A stretch of DNA of 64,000 bases from Entomospira nematocerorum (GTDB taxonomy: Bacteria; Spirochaetota; Spirochaetia; WRBN01): assembly GCF_028748105.1 (NCBI RefSeq), contig NZ_CP118168.1:992001-1056000 (forward strand). The letters run 5' to 3'. Of the stretch, positions 34,056 to 41,664 are shown one piece after another. Under the pieces are notes generated by a model. It made no database searches. It saw only the letters and a list, made by a program, of their open reading frames with translations, and was not told where the DNA came from. Each line of letters opens with the position of its first letter. The first letter of the stretch is position 1. The position numbers and the translations under genes are program-made.

Positions 34056-35354
34056 TTATTCTACGTTTAATTCACAAAGAAGGGTTTGCCCTTTGATATC
34101 TGTGAGAGTCACCTGAACAAAATCGCCAACCTTGATATCTGATCCTTCAACAACAACATTTTCATTACGTTGAGTTCGTCCAAGAAATCCTCCTTTAGTC
34201 TTTTTTGCAGGACTGATTAAGAGAACCTCACGATTTTGCCCAATTTGTTGTCGTAAAATGTCATGGCTGATTGCTCTCTGCTTATCAATCAAGCGTTGTA
34301 GTCGCTCGGACTTAACGCTCTCTTCGACCGTATCAGTTCTTTTGGCTGCTGGAGTACCAGGGCGAGTATTGTAAAAATACATGAATGCATCTTCAAACTG
34401 AACCGTATCAAGCATTGAAAAGAGTTCTTGCATATCCTCCTCTGTTTCGCTAGGAAAGCCGACCATCAAATCGGTAACTAATGCAATATCCGGCCATTGC
34501 TGGCGAACCTCTGCAACAAGAGCTTCAAATTTTTCACGCTTTGTCTCACGACACATTTCTTTCAAGAGTCGATTACTTCCATGCTGCACAGCAACATGCA
34601 GATGTGGACAGAATCGACTATCACTCTGTAGGGCACTAATAAGCTCGATATTAAAATCTTTGGGATGGCTACTTGTAAAGCGAAACCACACTTTACCTGT
34701 TACATGCTTGGATATGTAGCGAATGAGTGCTGGGAAGTCAGTCTCACCATCTTTATAGCTATTGACATTTTGTCCAAGGAGTGTAATCTCTTTAACCCCA
34801 TGATCAACATGACGTTGGATCTCTTGGACAATGTCTTCCTTGGTACGACTCTTTTCACGCCCTCGTAGATAGGGAATAATACAAAAACTGCAGAAGTTGT
34901 TACAGCCATGCATAATGGGGAGAAAAGCATGAATTCCATCATCGCTTGGGTGATAGGAGTAAAACGAGAATTGTGGTGCTTCTGTAGTATCGATCTGAGA
35001 ACCCTCGAAGAGACGTAAAAACTGATCACGTTCATTGTGAGGTAGCACTGCATCTACATAGAATGGTGCTCGCATTAACTCCTTTTTTGCATCTGCTTTG
35101 GCGGCCATACAGCCAATGAGAGCAACTTTTAAGTTGGGGTTTTGTTCTTTCTTTACTGTTTTAAAGAAGCCAAGACGACCATAAACTCTATCTTCAGCGC
35201 TCTGTCTCACACTGCAAGTGTTAATGATAACCCAGTCAGCTTCTTCTGGTTGTGTTGCTGGCGTATGCCCATGATCTAAGAGCGATTGCGCGAGAGCTTG
35301 AGACTCTGCTGTATTCATCGGACACCCGTAGGTCTCCATAAAGTACTTACCCAT
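34056..35354 (-). CDS. miaB: tRNA-2-methylthio-N6-dimethylallyladenosine synthase MiaB
   Basis: Radical-SAM enzyme adding a methylthio group to i6A37 of tRNAs that read U-starting codons. 432 residues from the ATG at 35354 behind AAGGAA: N-terminal UPF0004 domain with METYGCPMNTAES and two more Cys (INTCSVRQ, IGCMAA), the radical-SAM cluster motif GCNNFCSFCIIPYLRG near residue 150, and a C-terminal TRAM domain ending KGQTLLCELNVE. A longer frame to 35420 runs through the tRNA-Lys terminator and is rejected. A copy of its last 28 codons is found at 33317-33400. Confidence 0.96.
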   Translation of the reverse strand: MGKYFMETYGCPMNTAESQALAQSLLDHGHTPATQPEEADWVIINTCSVRQSAEDRVYGRLGFFKTVKKEQNPNLKVALIGCMAAKADAKKELMRAPFYVDAVLPHNERDQFLRLFEGSQIDTTEAPQFSFYSYHPSDDGIHAFLPIMHGCNNFCSFCIIPYLRGREKSRTKEDIVQEIQRHVDHGVKEITLLGQNVNSYKDGETDFPALIRYISKHVTGKVWFRFTSSHPKDFNIELISALQSDSRFCPHLHVAVQHGSNRLLKEMCRETKREKFEALVAEVRQQWPDIALVTDLMVGFPSETEEDMQELFSMLDTVQFEDAFMYFYNTRPGTPAAKRTDTVEESVKSERLQRLIDKQRAISHDILRQQIGQNREVLLISPAKKTKGGFLGRTQRNENVVVEGSDIKVGDFVQVTLTDIKGQTLLCELNVE

Positions 35355-35408
35355 TGATATATTCCTTCTCGTGGAGAGATGATAATGTAGTGATATAGCA
35401 TAAATTAA

Positions 35409-35450
35409 AAAGAGTATCATCTAAGCTATGAACCTTAAATGATACTCTTT
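35409..35450 (-). terminator. Terminator after tRNA-Lys
   Basis: Perfect 12-bp stem AAAGAGTATCAT/ATGATACTCTTT (35409-35420 with 35439-35450), followed on the minus strand by TTAATTTA. It lies 9 bp after the tRNA 3' end and 55 bp before the miaB start, so miaB needs its own promoter or readthrough. Confidence 0.85.
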
Positions 35451-35458
35451 TATGTAAG

Positions 35459-35531
<73 letters not shown>

Positions 35532-35561
35532 GTTTGCTATAAAATAGCTTTAACGATTAGA

Positions 35562-35590
35562 ATAATACCATATTATGATAAATATGTCAA
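35562..35590 (-). promoter_or_regulatory. Promoter of tRNA-Lys
   Basis: On the minus strand TTGACA (35585-35590), 17 bp, TATTAT (35562-35567), placing the start near 35555, about 24 bp before the mature tRNA 5' end. Near-consensus hexamers and optimal spacing fit a strong stable-RNA promoter. Confidence 0.8.
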
Positions 35591-35673
35591 TACTTTATTA
35601 TAGAGATTTATCAATTGACTTAATTTTTTTTATAGATTACTCTTTACTTGTGATAAGATAGAGGAGGTAAGGT

Positions 35674-36450
35674 ATGCATATTCTTGTTACTGCTGGGGGA
35701 ACTAGTGAGAGGATTGATTCAGTACGGGTTATCAGTAATATCTCTACAGGACGGCTAGGGAGTATGATTGCAGATCACTTTGCGCGTGTAGAGAAAGTAT
35801 TGCGCGTGAGTTTTATTGCAAGTAAGCGATCGTGTCTACCGAAAGCAAACAATAAAATTTGTCAATATTGGGGAGATACACATCAAGAGGTTGAAAGATT
35901 ACTAGAAGATATCCTTAAGAGAGATCCTCCAGATGTGATCATTCATAGTATGGCTATTAGCGACTATCATGTGAAGTCTCTTTTTTCCTTGGAGACTCTT
36001 TCACAGGGTATGGCACAGTGGCTGCATAGCTTATCAACAACACCTAGTGCTCAGGAGATTGAAAGCTATATACAAGCGCAATCAACGGTGGATACATCAA
36101 GGAAGATTAGTTCACGTATCAAACATCCACTCTTGCTGCTTGCACCCAATGGAAAGATTCTTCAGCGATTACGTGATTTAGCACCTAATGCTGTGATTGT
36201 TGGATTTAAGTTAGCTCATAGTAAAACTAGTGATGAACTTCTTGATATTGCTTATCGGTTATTACAGGATAATCGTTGTGATTTTGTTGTAGCTAATCAT
36301 GTAGATGAGGTGACAGAAAGTGCACACAAAGCCTACTTACTTCATTCTTCAAAAAAGTACTGTATCTGGTCTTCCAAAGAAGAGATAGCTTGTGGTATAG
36401 TAAAAGAAGTATTAGATTTTAACAATAGAGAGGGTAAACAACCATCGTGA
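35674..36450 (+). CDS. coaB: Phosphopantothenate-cysteine ligase (separate CoaB)
   Basis: Joins 4'-phosphopantothenate to cysteine in coenzyme A synthesis. The 258-residue protein begins with ILVTAGGTSERIDSVRVISNISTGRLGS, the nucleotide-binding start of the CoaB fold, and has HSMAISDYHV and FKLAHSK later. In most bacteria CoaB is the C-terminal half of a CoaBC fusion; here it is a free protein, as in streptococci and eukaryotes. The start has GGAGG 6 nt upstream. It precedes coaC and overlaps it by 4 nt, the reverse of the domain order of the fusion. Confidence 0.88.
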   Translation: MHILVTAGGTSERIDSVRVISNISTGRLGSMIADHFARVEKVLRVSFIASKRSCLPKANNKICQYWGDTHQEVERLLEDILKRDPPDVIIHSMAISDYHVKSLFSLETLSQGMAQWLHSLSTTPSAQEIESYIQAQSTVDTSRKISSRIKHPLLLLAPNGKILQRLRDLAPNAVIVGFKLAHSKTSDELLDIAYRLLQDNRCDFVVANHVDEVTESAHKAYLLHSSKKYCIWSSKEEIACGIVKEVLDFNNREGKQPS

Positions 36451-36989
36451 GAACAATCATTTTAGGGGTAACAGGTAGTATTGCTGCATATAAAGCAGCT
36501 GATTTGGCAAATCAATTTTGTAAGAAGGATTACGTAGTGCATGTGGTGATGACAGAATCTGCAGAGAAATTTATTACACCAATGACTTTTCAGACTTTAA
36601 CCAAACAGCCTGTTTTAACAGAGATGTTTGATGGTGTACACTACCCACATGAAGTGCGTCATATTGCGCTGGGGAAAATGGCCGATGCACTCATTATTGC
36701 TCCGGCGAGTGCTAATATCATAGCAAAGCTGGCTCATGGGCTTGCTGATGATATGCTTTCAACTATTGCACTTGTTATGGGAGAGAAACCTATTATCATC
36801 GCTCCAGCTATGAATACTCGTATGTATCACAATCAAGTAGTACAGCGAAATATTAATACTCTTAAGGAGTATGGAATACATATTATTGAACCCAGAAGTG
36901 ATCTATTGGCATGTGGTGATGTAGGAACTGGGGCGTTAGCTTCAACAGGGGATATTATTCATCAGGCAGAAAGTATCCTATTGAAGTAG
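36447..36989 (+). CDS. coaC: Phosphopantothenoylcysteine decarboxylase (separate CoaC)
   Basis: FMN-dependent decarboxylase making 4'-phosphopantetheine. 180 residues with ILGVTGSIAAYKAADLA at the start, catalytic His in the HYPHEVRHIALG region, PASANIIAKLAHGLADDML, and PAMNTRMY followed by the substrate-binding loop with ACGDVGTGALAS. It starts at a GTG that overlaps the coaB stop (GTGA), so the two are translationally coupled. Together they replace a CoaBC fusion. Confidence 0.92.
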   Translation: MRTIILGVTGSIAAYKAADLANQFCKKDYVVHVVMTESAEKFITPMTFQTLTKQPVLTEMFDGVHYPHEVRHIALGKMADALIIAPASANIIAKLAHGLADDMLSTIALVMGEKPIIIAPAMNTRMYHNQVVQRNINTLKEYGIHIIEPRSDLLACGDVGTGALASTGDIIHQAESILLK

Positions 36990-37024
36990 AGGTAGGATTA
37001 TTCTTATTTTAATAGAGATAAAGC

Positions 37025-37053
37025 TTGCTAAAATAAAGACTTTATGTTACAAT
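37025..37053 (+). promoter_or_regulatory. Promoter, start close to the following ATG
   Basis: TTGCTA (37025-37030), 17 bp, TACAAT (37048-37053). The expected start, near 37060, is within two or three bases of the ATG at 37062, so the mRNA would have almost no leader. A TTATTTTA/TAAAATAA hairpin just upstream may end coaC transcription. Confidence 0.55.
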
Positions 37054-37061
37054 TTTTCTAT

Positions 37062-37322
37062 ATGAAGCCACTAGTGCGATTAGGATTTTTTATGCTCATA
37101 CTCCTCTTCTTTGTGATTGCTGTATCAGCTTATGAATTTTTTGAGCTGGAGACAATTCATATGAAGCTTATTCCAGAGCGTTCTCGTTTTGCTGAATCTC
37201 TTTTTCATCAATCCATTGAGGCTCCATTCCTAGAGCGAATTAATGAGAATGAGCGTGAATTGGTACAGTTTGATATTACTGTACCAGCTGTAGCCGAGGA
37301 GAGTCTACGTGTTCTTGAGTAA
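37062..37322 (+). CDS. Small single-pass membrane protein, unknown
   Basis: 86 residues from the ATG at 37062: MKPLVRLGFFMLILLFFVIAVS forms a membrane anchor, and the remaining 60 residues are acidic and probably periplasmic. Length and topology recall FtsL-like or similar small bitopic proteins, but there is no sequence signature and no division genes nearby. An in-frame ATG at 37044 lies in the predicted -10 hexamer and is unlikely. Its 3' end overlaps the SH3-like lipoprotein gene by 14 nt, so both are co-translated. Confidence 0.55.
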   Translation: MKPLVRLGFFMLILLFFVIAVSAYEFFELETIHMKLIPERSRFAESLFHQSIEAPFLERINENERELVQFDITVPAVAEESLRVLE

Positions 37323-38406
37323 GTTACAGAGTAGATTGTGTATGATGTTAGTAGTAAGTATGACGGCATTAGCAGGCTGTCAGCAAGAAAAGAGCACTTT
37401 GCAGTCTCAAAGTGTTACAGAACAAGATATGCAAGAGTTCGGGGATCGTAAGCAGCAGCATCAGCGATTCGTGTATGTAATGGCCAAGCAAATACCTCTT
37501 TTTGATGGTATTCCTACTGAGTATGGCGGTCAGTCTCCCCTCTTTGTTCACCAAGGCGATAAGTTGCGTATTATTGATGAATTACGTGTCCAAGATAGTT
37601 CTGGTCGTGACTATCTTTATGTCCTAGAAACAGGGACTAATACTAAGGGGTACGTCTATGCTGATTACCTTGTAGATACCTCTTTTACTATGGGTATTAC
37701 AATACAACATGCAACACATTATTTTCAACCAAATGAGATTTTAGGAACATCGAATACACTTTTTTTACCTGCTTACACAGTGATATTTAGTCAGCAGAGT
37801 GTGGGGAATGATGCATTTGTAACGTATCAGGCGATAGATCTAGATGGGTACCCTTTGTCTGGTTATTTAAAGCGAGAACATGTCTCCTTTGACCCAACGA
37901 TAATGGAGGCCTATCGCTTGTATAATCAAGCTTTTCATGCTGATTCCTTTATAGAGCAAGAGAAGTTAGTGCAACGATTAGTTGATAAGTACAGCAATAC
38001 ATTTTTTTCAATTTTAGGAACAGCTCTTATAGATATTCGTAATTTTACAACATTAGGTTCAGATGTTGTACTATTTAATCGTCAATACTATGCATTTCGG
38101 CGACGAGAACAACCGAAAAAAGGATTAATCCCTATTTATAGCTCTCCACATGAGGGTAGTCATATCTTAGGCTATATCGCTGATGAACAGCCATTAGTTA
38201 CTGTTGCGGCGTTTCAGTATAATGAAAATTTAACAGATGTGCAGCTACCGTACACATGGTATCTCGTTGATAGACGTGGCTGGGTTCAGGCCGATTATCT
38301 CGTCTCTGATGAGTATCCAGTGTTGGCAGAAGATGCACTACTCCCTATCATTCTTGAAGAAATGTCTATTATTGGCGAGGTGATAGAGGATGAAGGAGAA
38401 GAATAG
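37309..38406 (+). CDS. Lipoprotein with SH3-like repeats
   Basis: 365 residues starting at GTG 37309, 7 nt after GAGGAG. The leader CMMLVVSMTALAGC ends in a lipobox (LAGC), predicting lipidation. Two copies of a bacterial SH3-like module appear near residues 60-120 (LFVHQGDKLRIIDELRV, then GYVYADYL) and near 260-340 (IPIYSSPHEGSHILGYI, then GWVQADYL). Such domains bind peptidoglycan or peptides. The gene overlaps the preceding membrane-protein gene and ends 2 bp before galU. The specific role is unknown. Confidence 0.75.
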   Translation: MFLSKLQSRLCMMLVVSMTALAGCQQEKSTLQSQSVTEQDMQEFGDRKQQHQRFVYVMAKQIPLFDGIPTEYGGQSPLFVHQGDKLRIIDELRVQDSSGRDYLYVLETGTNTKGYVYADYLVDTSFTMGITIQHATHYFQPNEILGTSNTLFLPAYTVIFSQQSVGNDAFVTYQAIDLDGYPLSGYLKREHVSFDPTIMEAYRLYNQAFHADSFIEQEKLVQRLVDKYSNTFFSILGTALIDIRNFTTLGSDVVLFNRQYYAFRRREQPKKGLIPIYSSPHEGSHILGYIADEQPLVTVAAFQYNENLTDVQLPYTWYLVDRRGWVQADYLVSDEYPVLAEDALLPIILEEMSIIGEVIEDEGEE

Positions 38407-38408
38407 GA

Positions 38409-39263
38409 ATGAAAGGTGTTATTTTAGCGGCAGGCTATGGAACTCGTTTTTTGCCAGCTACCAAGACTTTACCCAAAGAGATGCTTCCTCTTATTGACAA
38501 GCCGACAATTGCGTTTATTATTGATGAATTTGTCCAAAGTGGTATTAAGGATATCATTGTTGTAACTTCTCGTAGAAAGAAGGTCATGGATGATTACTTT
38601 GATCGTGAAACGGAACTTGAAACTCTTTTTATGCAAGAAAACGCACAAGAAAAGCTTAGTAAAATTATCCCCGCTGATGTCAATGTGGCGTTTGTGCGAC
38701 AGAAAGATATGAATGGATCTGGGCATGCGTTGCTAGCAGCAAAACCATGGATTGGTGATACTCCGTGTGTTGTTGCGTATCCTGATGATATCCATTTCGG
38801 AAGCACTCCTTTAACAAAGCAATTGATTCAAGCCTATGAAAAGAGTGGGTATTGTCAGCTAGCGACTATGACGTGCAATGAAGAGGAGCTATCTCGCTAC
38901 GGTGTGATTGCGTTAAATGCAGAAGGAAAAGTGACTTCCATTGTAGAGAAACCTAAACCAGGTGAAGCTCCGTCTAATCAGGCAAGTATTGGGCGATTCC
39001 TTTATACTCCGCAATTTTTTACTTTATTGGAAGAGGAGTCACTCCAATTTGATACAAAGACTCAGGGTGAATTTTATCACGTTCATGGGTTGAATCGCAT
39101 GATGGCATTAGGGAAAGTAGAAAATGTTCCGTTCAGTGGCAAAAGATTAGATGTAGGAGAGCCACAGGGGTATTTAGAAGCCACTATTGCTTACGCGAAA
39201 GGACATGCTGAATATGCTCCTTTGTTAGCTAATTTAGTAAAAAAGTATTATGATTTATACTAA
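38409..39263 (+). CDS. galU: UTP-glucose-1-phosphate uridylyltransferase
   Basis: Makes UDP-glucose for glycolipids, glycans and glucosyl transfer. 284 residues with ILAAGYGTRFLPATKTLPKEMLP at the start, GSGHALLAAKPWIG near residue 100, YPDDIHFG near 126 and VEKPKPGEAPSN near 180, all typical of GalU. The ATG follows AAGGAG two bases after the lipoprotein stop. Its last codon overlaps the convergent hydrolase-like gene by 4 bp. It could supply the glycosyltransferases at 12493 and at the right window edge. Confidence 0.95.
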   Translation: MKGVILAAGYGTRFLPATKTLPKEMLPLIDKPTIAFIIDEFVQSGIKDIIVVTSRRKKVMDDYFDRETELETLFMQENAQEKLSKIIPADVNVAFVRQKDMNGSGHALLAAKPWIGDTPCVVAYPDDIHFGSTPLTKQLIQAYEKSGYCQLATMTCNEEELSRYGVIALNAEGKVTSIVEKPKPGEAPSNQASIGRFLYTPQFFTLLEEESLQFDTKTQGEFYHVHGLNRMMALGKVENVPFSGKRLDVGEPQGYLEATIAYAKGHAEYAPLLANLVKKYYDLY

Positions 39264-40312
39264 GCTAAGGAGTTTACGAAGGCTTGTCGGAGCCATGCGA
39301 TGTCATGAAGAATAATTTGCGTCTGCAATGGTTGTAATTGGTGGTCTGCACGCGGATGCATATTGTATTGGAAGAGTATAGGATTAATGCCTTTTAGCTT
39401 TCTTTTAGAATTTTCCATATTCATAGCATTCACTAGCGATTGACTCCAAAGTACTGGAGTATTCGTATCGTTTTCTCCATGATGTAAAAAAATAGGGGTT
39501 TTGGGTGCTATGTAGTGTAGATTTTCCTTGATATTATAGTGTGTCATACGGTAGTTTTGCTCAAATTCCGTGACAAATTGTTTAGCATTTTTACTGGCGA
39601 TGGCACTATATTGTGCACGTGAAAATGCCCATGCATTAGCAAAATCTATAGTCACTGGAGCCCAAAGAATGGTGGGAATTGGTTCTTGTAGTATGGCCAG
39701 TGTATGAAGTGCGGTTAGACCACCATCTCCATGACCCCAAAGGGCTATATGGTTGAAGGTGAGAGCTGATGGAATGGGGTGATAGCGCTCAGCTATTGTA
39801 GAATAGTGGATGGTAAAGTTACTTGCAAGAGAGAGATAAAGTTCTGCAGTATTAATAGGCATGATGAGATAGGCTTCTGCAGAATTGGCTGTGCCTAGTG
39901 GTGGTTCTGATGAGTCAGCAAACCCAAAGAAGTCTGGTGCAATGATGGCTATGCCTGATCGAAGATATTCTTTTGCAATTGATTCAACAGCTTTACCAGT
40001 GGTATAACTATAGTGTTGATGGAAGTCGCGTAACATAATCATGATACTATCCAATTTCTTTCCTGCAGGTAATTTAGGGATTGCAAAGTATAGTGACATA
40101 GATCGATTCATCGTAGTGAAGGATGCTATATAGGATGTATATTCGGGGGTATCCTCGATGACGGAGTGTAGCGTTATAGCTGATTGTTTAAATGGATATG
40201 TCTGTAGAGATTGGAATGAGTATGGATGATAATTATATCGCAATTGTGCAGATATAGAGGAGAGAGACATGAGTGTGAGGATAATGATTATAGCAATATT
40301 ATTTTTACGCAT
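39260..40312 (-). CDS. Secreted alpha/beta-hydrolase-like protein lacking the nucleophile serine
   Basis: 350 residues from the ATG at 40312. A signal peptide (IIIILTLMSLSSISA) leads into an alpha/beta-hydrolase fold of the dipeptidyl-peptidase/acyl-esterase type: IIAPDFFGFADSSEP near residue 130, the elbow at ALWGHGDGG near 195, and a C-terminal LHHGENDTNTP with the acid region followed by an HPRADH segment. In active members the elbow reads G-x-S-x-G; here the central residue is Gly (G-H-G-D-G). It may be inactive or bind rather than hydrolyse. No Shine-Dalgarno is obvious. Confidence 0.75.
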   Translation of the reverse strand: MRKNNIAIIIILTLMSLSSISAQLRYNYHPYSFQSLQTYPFKQSAITLHSVIEDTPEYTSYIASFTTMNRSMSLYFAIPKLPAGKKLDSIMIMLRDFHQHYSYTTGKAVESIAKEYLRSGIAIIAPDFFGFADSSEPPLGTANSAEAYLIMPINTAELYLSLASNFTIHYSTIAERYHPIPSALTFNHIALWGHGDGGLTALHTLAILQEPIPTILWAPVTIDFANAWAFSRAQYSAIASKNAKQFVTEFEQNYRMTHYNIKENLHYIAPKTPIFLHHGENDTNTPVLWSQSLVNAMNMENSKRKLKGINPILFQYNMHPRADHQLQPLQTQIILHDIAWLRQAFVNSLA

Positions 40313-40353
40313 AGGTTTAATTTTCAATATTTTTTTAAAAAGGTCAAGAGTCT

Positions 40354-41118
40354 ATGCAATTAAAATTTAAGTTAGATCGTGACAAAGAGCCATCCATTTT
40401 GTATCATGATGATGATATTGTTGTTTTATATAAGCCACATGAGATGCATACAGTGATGCAATCGACGGAAAACGATAAGTCCCTTGAGTTGTTTTGGCGA
40501 TCTAGCCAATTTTCAAATAAAAATTTACCAGATACGGGATTAGTTCAGCGATTAGATTATGTGACTGCCGGCGTTATTCTTGGTGCATGCACACAAGAGA
40601 GCTATGACTACTTAGTGGAAAGTAGTAAAAATATGAGAATCAAAAAAGAGTATATAGCTGCTTGCGAATATATAGATCCTTATTTTATTCCCGAAAAATA
40701 CACCTTGCAAGAATGGAGAGATGTTCTACGAAGTAATCGTCAGTGGAGTGTTTGCTTAGAGGCTAGGTTTGTATATCGAGAGAGAGGTCGCACATCGGTC
40801 AGATTACTTCCGGTGTCTAGTAGGTCTAAGCATGCAAGTCTGCCTTATCGAACAGAGATATCATTGGTGCAGTATGATCAGAGGCGCGCTCTTCACTTAG
40901 TGCGTGCTATAATTACGAAGGGATATCGGCATCAAGTTCGTGCAACACTTCAAGCCATTGGTCTTCCAATTATTGGCGATAAACTTTATAATAATGCATG
41001 TCAGATAGAAGATAGTGTGATTCACTTCAGAGCGGTGTCACTTTCTTTCTTGCATCCAGGGAACAGGTCATGGTACGAATGTACGTGGAGTAATGCGTGG
41101 TCGGGGTTATTGGCGTAA
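40354..41118 (+). CDS. RluA family pseudouridine synthase
   Basis: Converts uridine to pseudouridine in rRNA or tRNA. The 254-residue product has the catalytic Asp in LVQRLDYVTAGVIL near residue 68 and the late RAIITKGYRHQVRATLQAIGLPIIGDKLY, typical of the RluA group. It lacks an S4 domain. The family has several specificities that cannot be separated by eye. The gene is divergent from the hydrolase-like gene and is followed by the long non-coding region before lacI-type gene 41665. Confidence 0.85.
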   Translation: MQLKFKLDRDKEPSILYHDDDIVVLYKPHEMHTVMQSTENDKSLELFWRSSQFSNKNLPDTGLVQRLDYVTAGVILGACTQESYDYLVESSKNMRIKKEYIAACEYIDPYFIPEKYTLQEWRDVLRSNRQWSVCLEARFVYRERGRTSVRLLPVSSRSKHASLPYRTEISLVQYDQRRALHLVRAIITKGYRHQVRATLQAIGLPIIGDKLYNNACQIEDSVIHFRAVSLSFLHPGNRSWYECTWSNAWSGLLA

Positions 41119-41400
41119 ATAACTATTTATTTGTCTATTAGTTAGATTGGTATTACTATAAAGTAGATCCTACAAGCTAATAGGGTGAGCTAACGATTTC
41201 TCTACAGGATAACTACTTAACCAAAATTTGATTCTATGTGAAGAGTAGAATAAAGTGTATTTTATTTTTATTTTTAAATATATTTATATTATTATTGTAT
41301 AATAATGCTTTAATTGTAAAGAAAAAAAATATAAATTTATAAATAATTTTTTTCAAAATAGTATATACTACTATCCATAGCTATTTCAATGAAAAAGTTC

Positions 41401-41428
41401 TTGACAGAGTGTTTTGAATGGGTAAATA
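41401..41428 (+). promoter_or_regulatory. Promoter in the regulator's upstream region
   Basis: Perfect TTGACA (41401-41406), 16 bp, TAAATA (41423-41428). Transcription from here would give a leader of about 230 nt before the ATG at 41665. The last A of an ATG at 41434 is nearly at the expected start. Confidence 0.55.
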
Positions 41429-41433
41429 ATGAG

Positions 41434-41493
41434 ATGAACACAGAAGGAGAGATCGTTAAAGTTTTATGTAGCTTTAGCGATCTTGGCGTCTAA
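41434..41493 (+). CDS. Possible leader peptide, 19 codons
   Basis: ATG to TAA frame encoding MNTEGEIVKVLCSFSDLGV. It has no ribosome binding site and would be nearly leaderless from the promoter at 41401. A 12-bp imperfect hairpin lies wholly within it, and the CRP-like palindrome begins at its stop codon. Random occurrence of a frame this short is quite likely, so I give it little weight. Confidence 0.2.
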   Translation: MNTEGEIVKVLCSFSDLGV

Positions 41494-41510
41494 TGTGATG
41501 CTGATCACAT
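41493..41510. promoter_or_regulatory. CRP/FNR-type palindrome
   Basis: ATGTGATGCTGATCACAT, a TGTGA-N6-TCACA match identical in both half sites to the E. coli CRP core. Whether this organism has a Crp-like protein with this specificity is unknown; spirochaetes do encode CRP/FNR family regulators. It lies downstream of the promoter at 41401, where binding would repress, or upstream of any second promoter near 41560-41590. Confidence 0.5.
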
Positions 41511-41536
41511 GTTAATACATCAAAGCGCTATCTGTA

Positions 41537-41564
41537 AAGTAACAAATATTGATATCTGTTACTT
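41537..41564. promoter_or_regulatory. Inverted repeat AAGTAACA-N12-TGTTACTT
   Basis: Perfect 8-bp arms (41537-41544 and 41557-41564) separated by 12 bp. It could be an operator for a dimeric regulator or a hairpin in the 5' leader. No U tract follows, so it is not a terminator. Confidence 0.45.
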
Positions 41565-41595
41565 ATAGGTTAGTGCCAATTATAGTCTAATTAAT

Positions 41596-41613
41596 GTTAA
41601 ATTTAACGCGTTA
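41596..41613. promoter_or_regulatory. Overlapping palindromes, candidate LacI-family operator
   Basis: GTTAAATTTAAC (41596-41607) and TAACGCGTTA (41604-41613) overlap by four bases. LacI-family operators are palindromes with a central CG, and the second site fits. It is about 50 bp before the regulator's ATG, so autoregulation is plausible. Confidence 0.45.
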
Positions 41614-41664
41614 TATCTTAGATCCTAGGTCGAAACTAAATTTTGGGAAAACGGAGGGCAATGT

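Larger units (their letters stand above)
32635..34139. repeat. Head-to-tail tandem duplication, unit about 0.75 kb
   Basis: The order is lapA 5' end (minus), TM2-like gene (plus), miaB 3' end (minus), then the same three again. Copy 1 runs from about 32635 to 33400; copy 2 from about 33412 to 34139. The joint at 33401-33411 puts a stump of miaB next to a stump of lapA. In both stumps the reading frames still match the intact genes for 20-27 codons. This is exactly what one tandem duplication of a lapA-TM2-miaB neighbourhood would leave after partial decay. Confidence 0.85.
41119..41664. other. 546-bp intergenic region with palindromes
   Basis: No convincing gene. The first 250 bp are very AT-rich (A/T runs 41265-41345) with nothing clear. 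From 41401 there is a promoter, a possible 19-codon leader frame (41434-41493) that contains the imperfect hairpin AGATCGTTAAAG/CTTTAGCGATCT (41450-41461 with 41472-41483), a CRP-like site (41493-41510), an inverted repeat (41537-41564) and two overlapping short palindromes (41596-41613) just before the regulator gene. The density of symmetric sites is much higher than in other gaps of this window. Confidence 0.7.

Noticed and set aside
34056..35420. Longer miaB with a hydrophobic N-terminal extension
   Set aside because: The extension reads through the tRNA-Lys terminator; the ATG at 35354 has a ribosome binding site and aligns with the family start.
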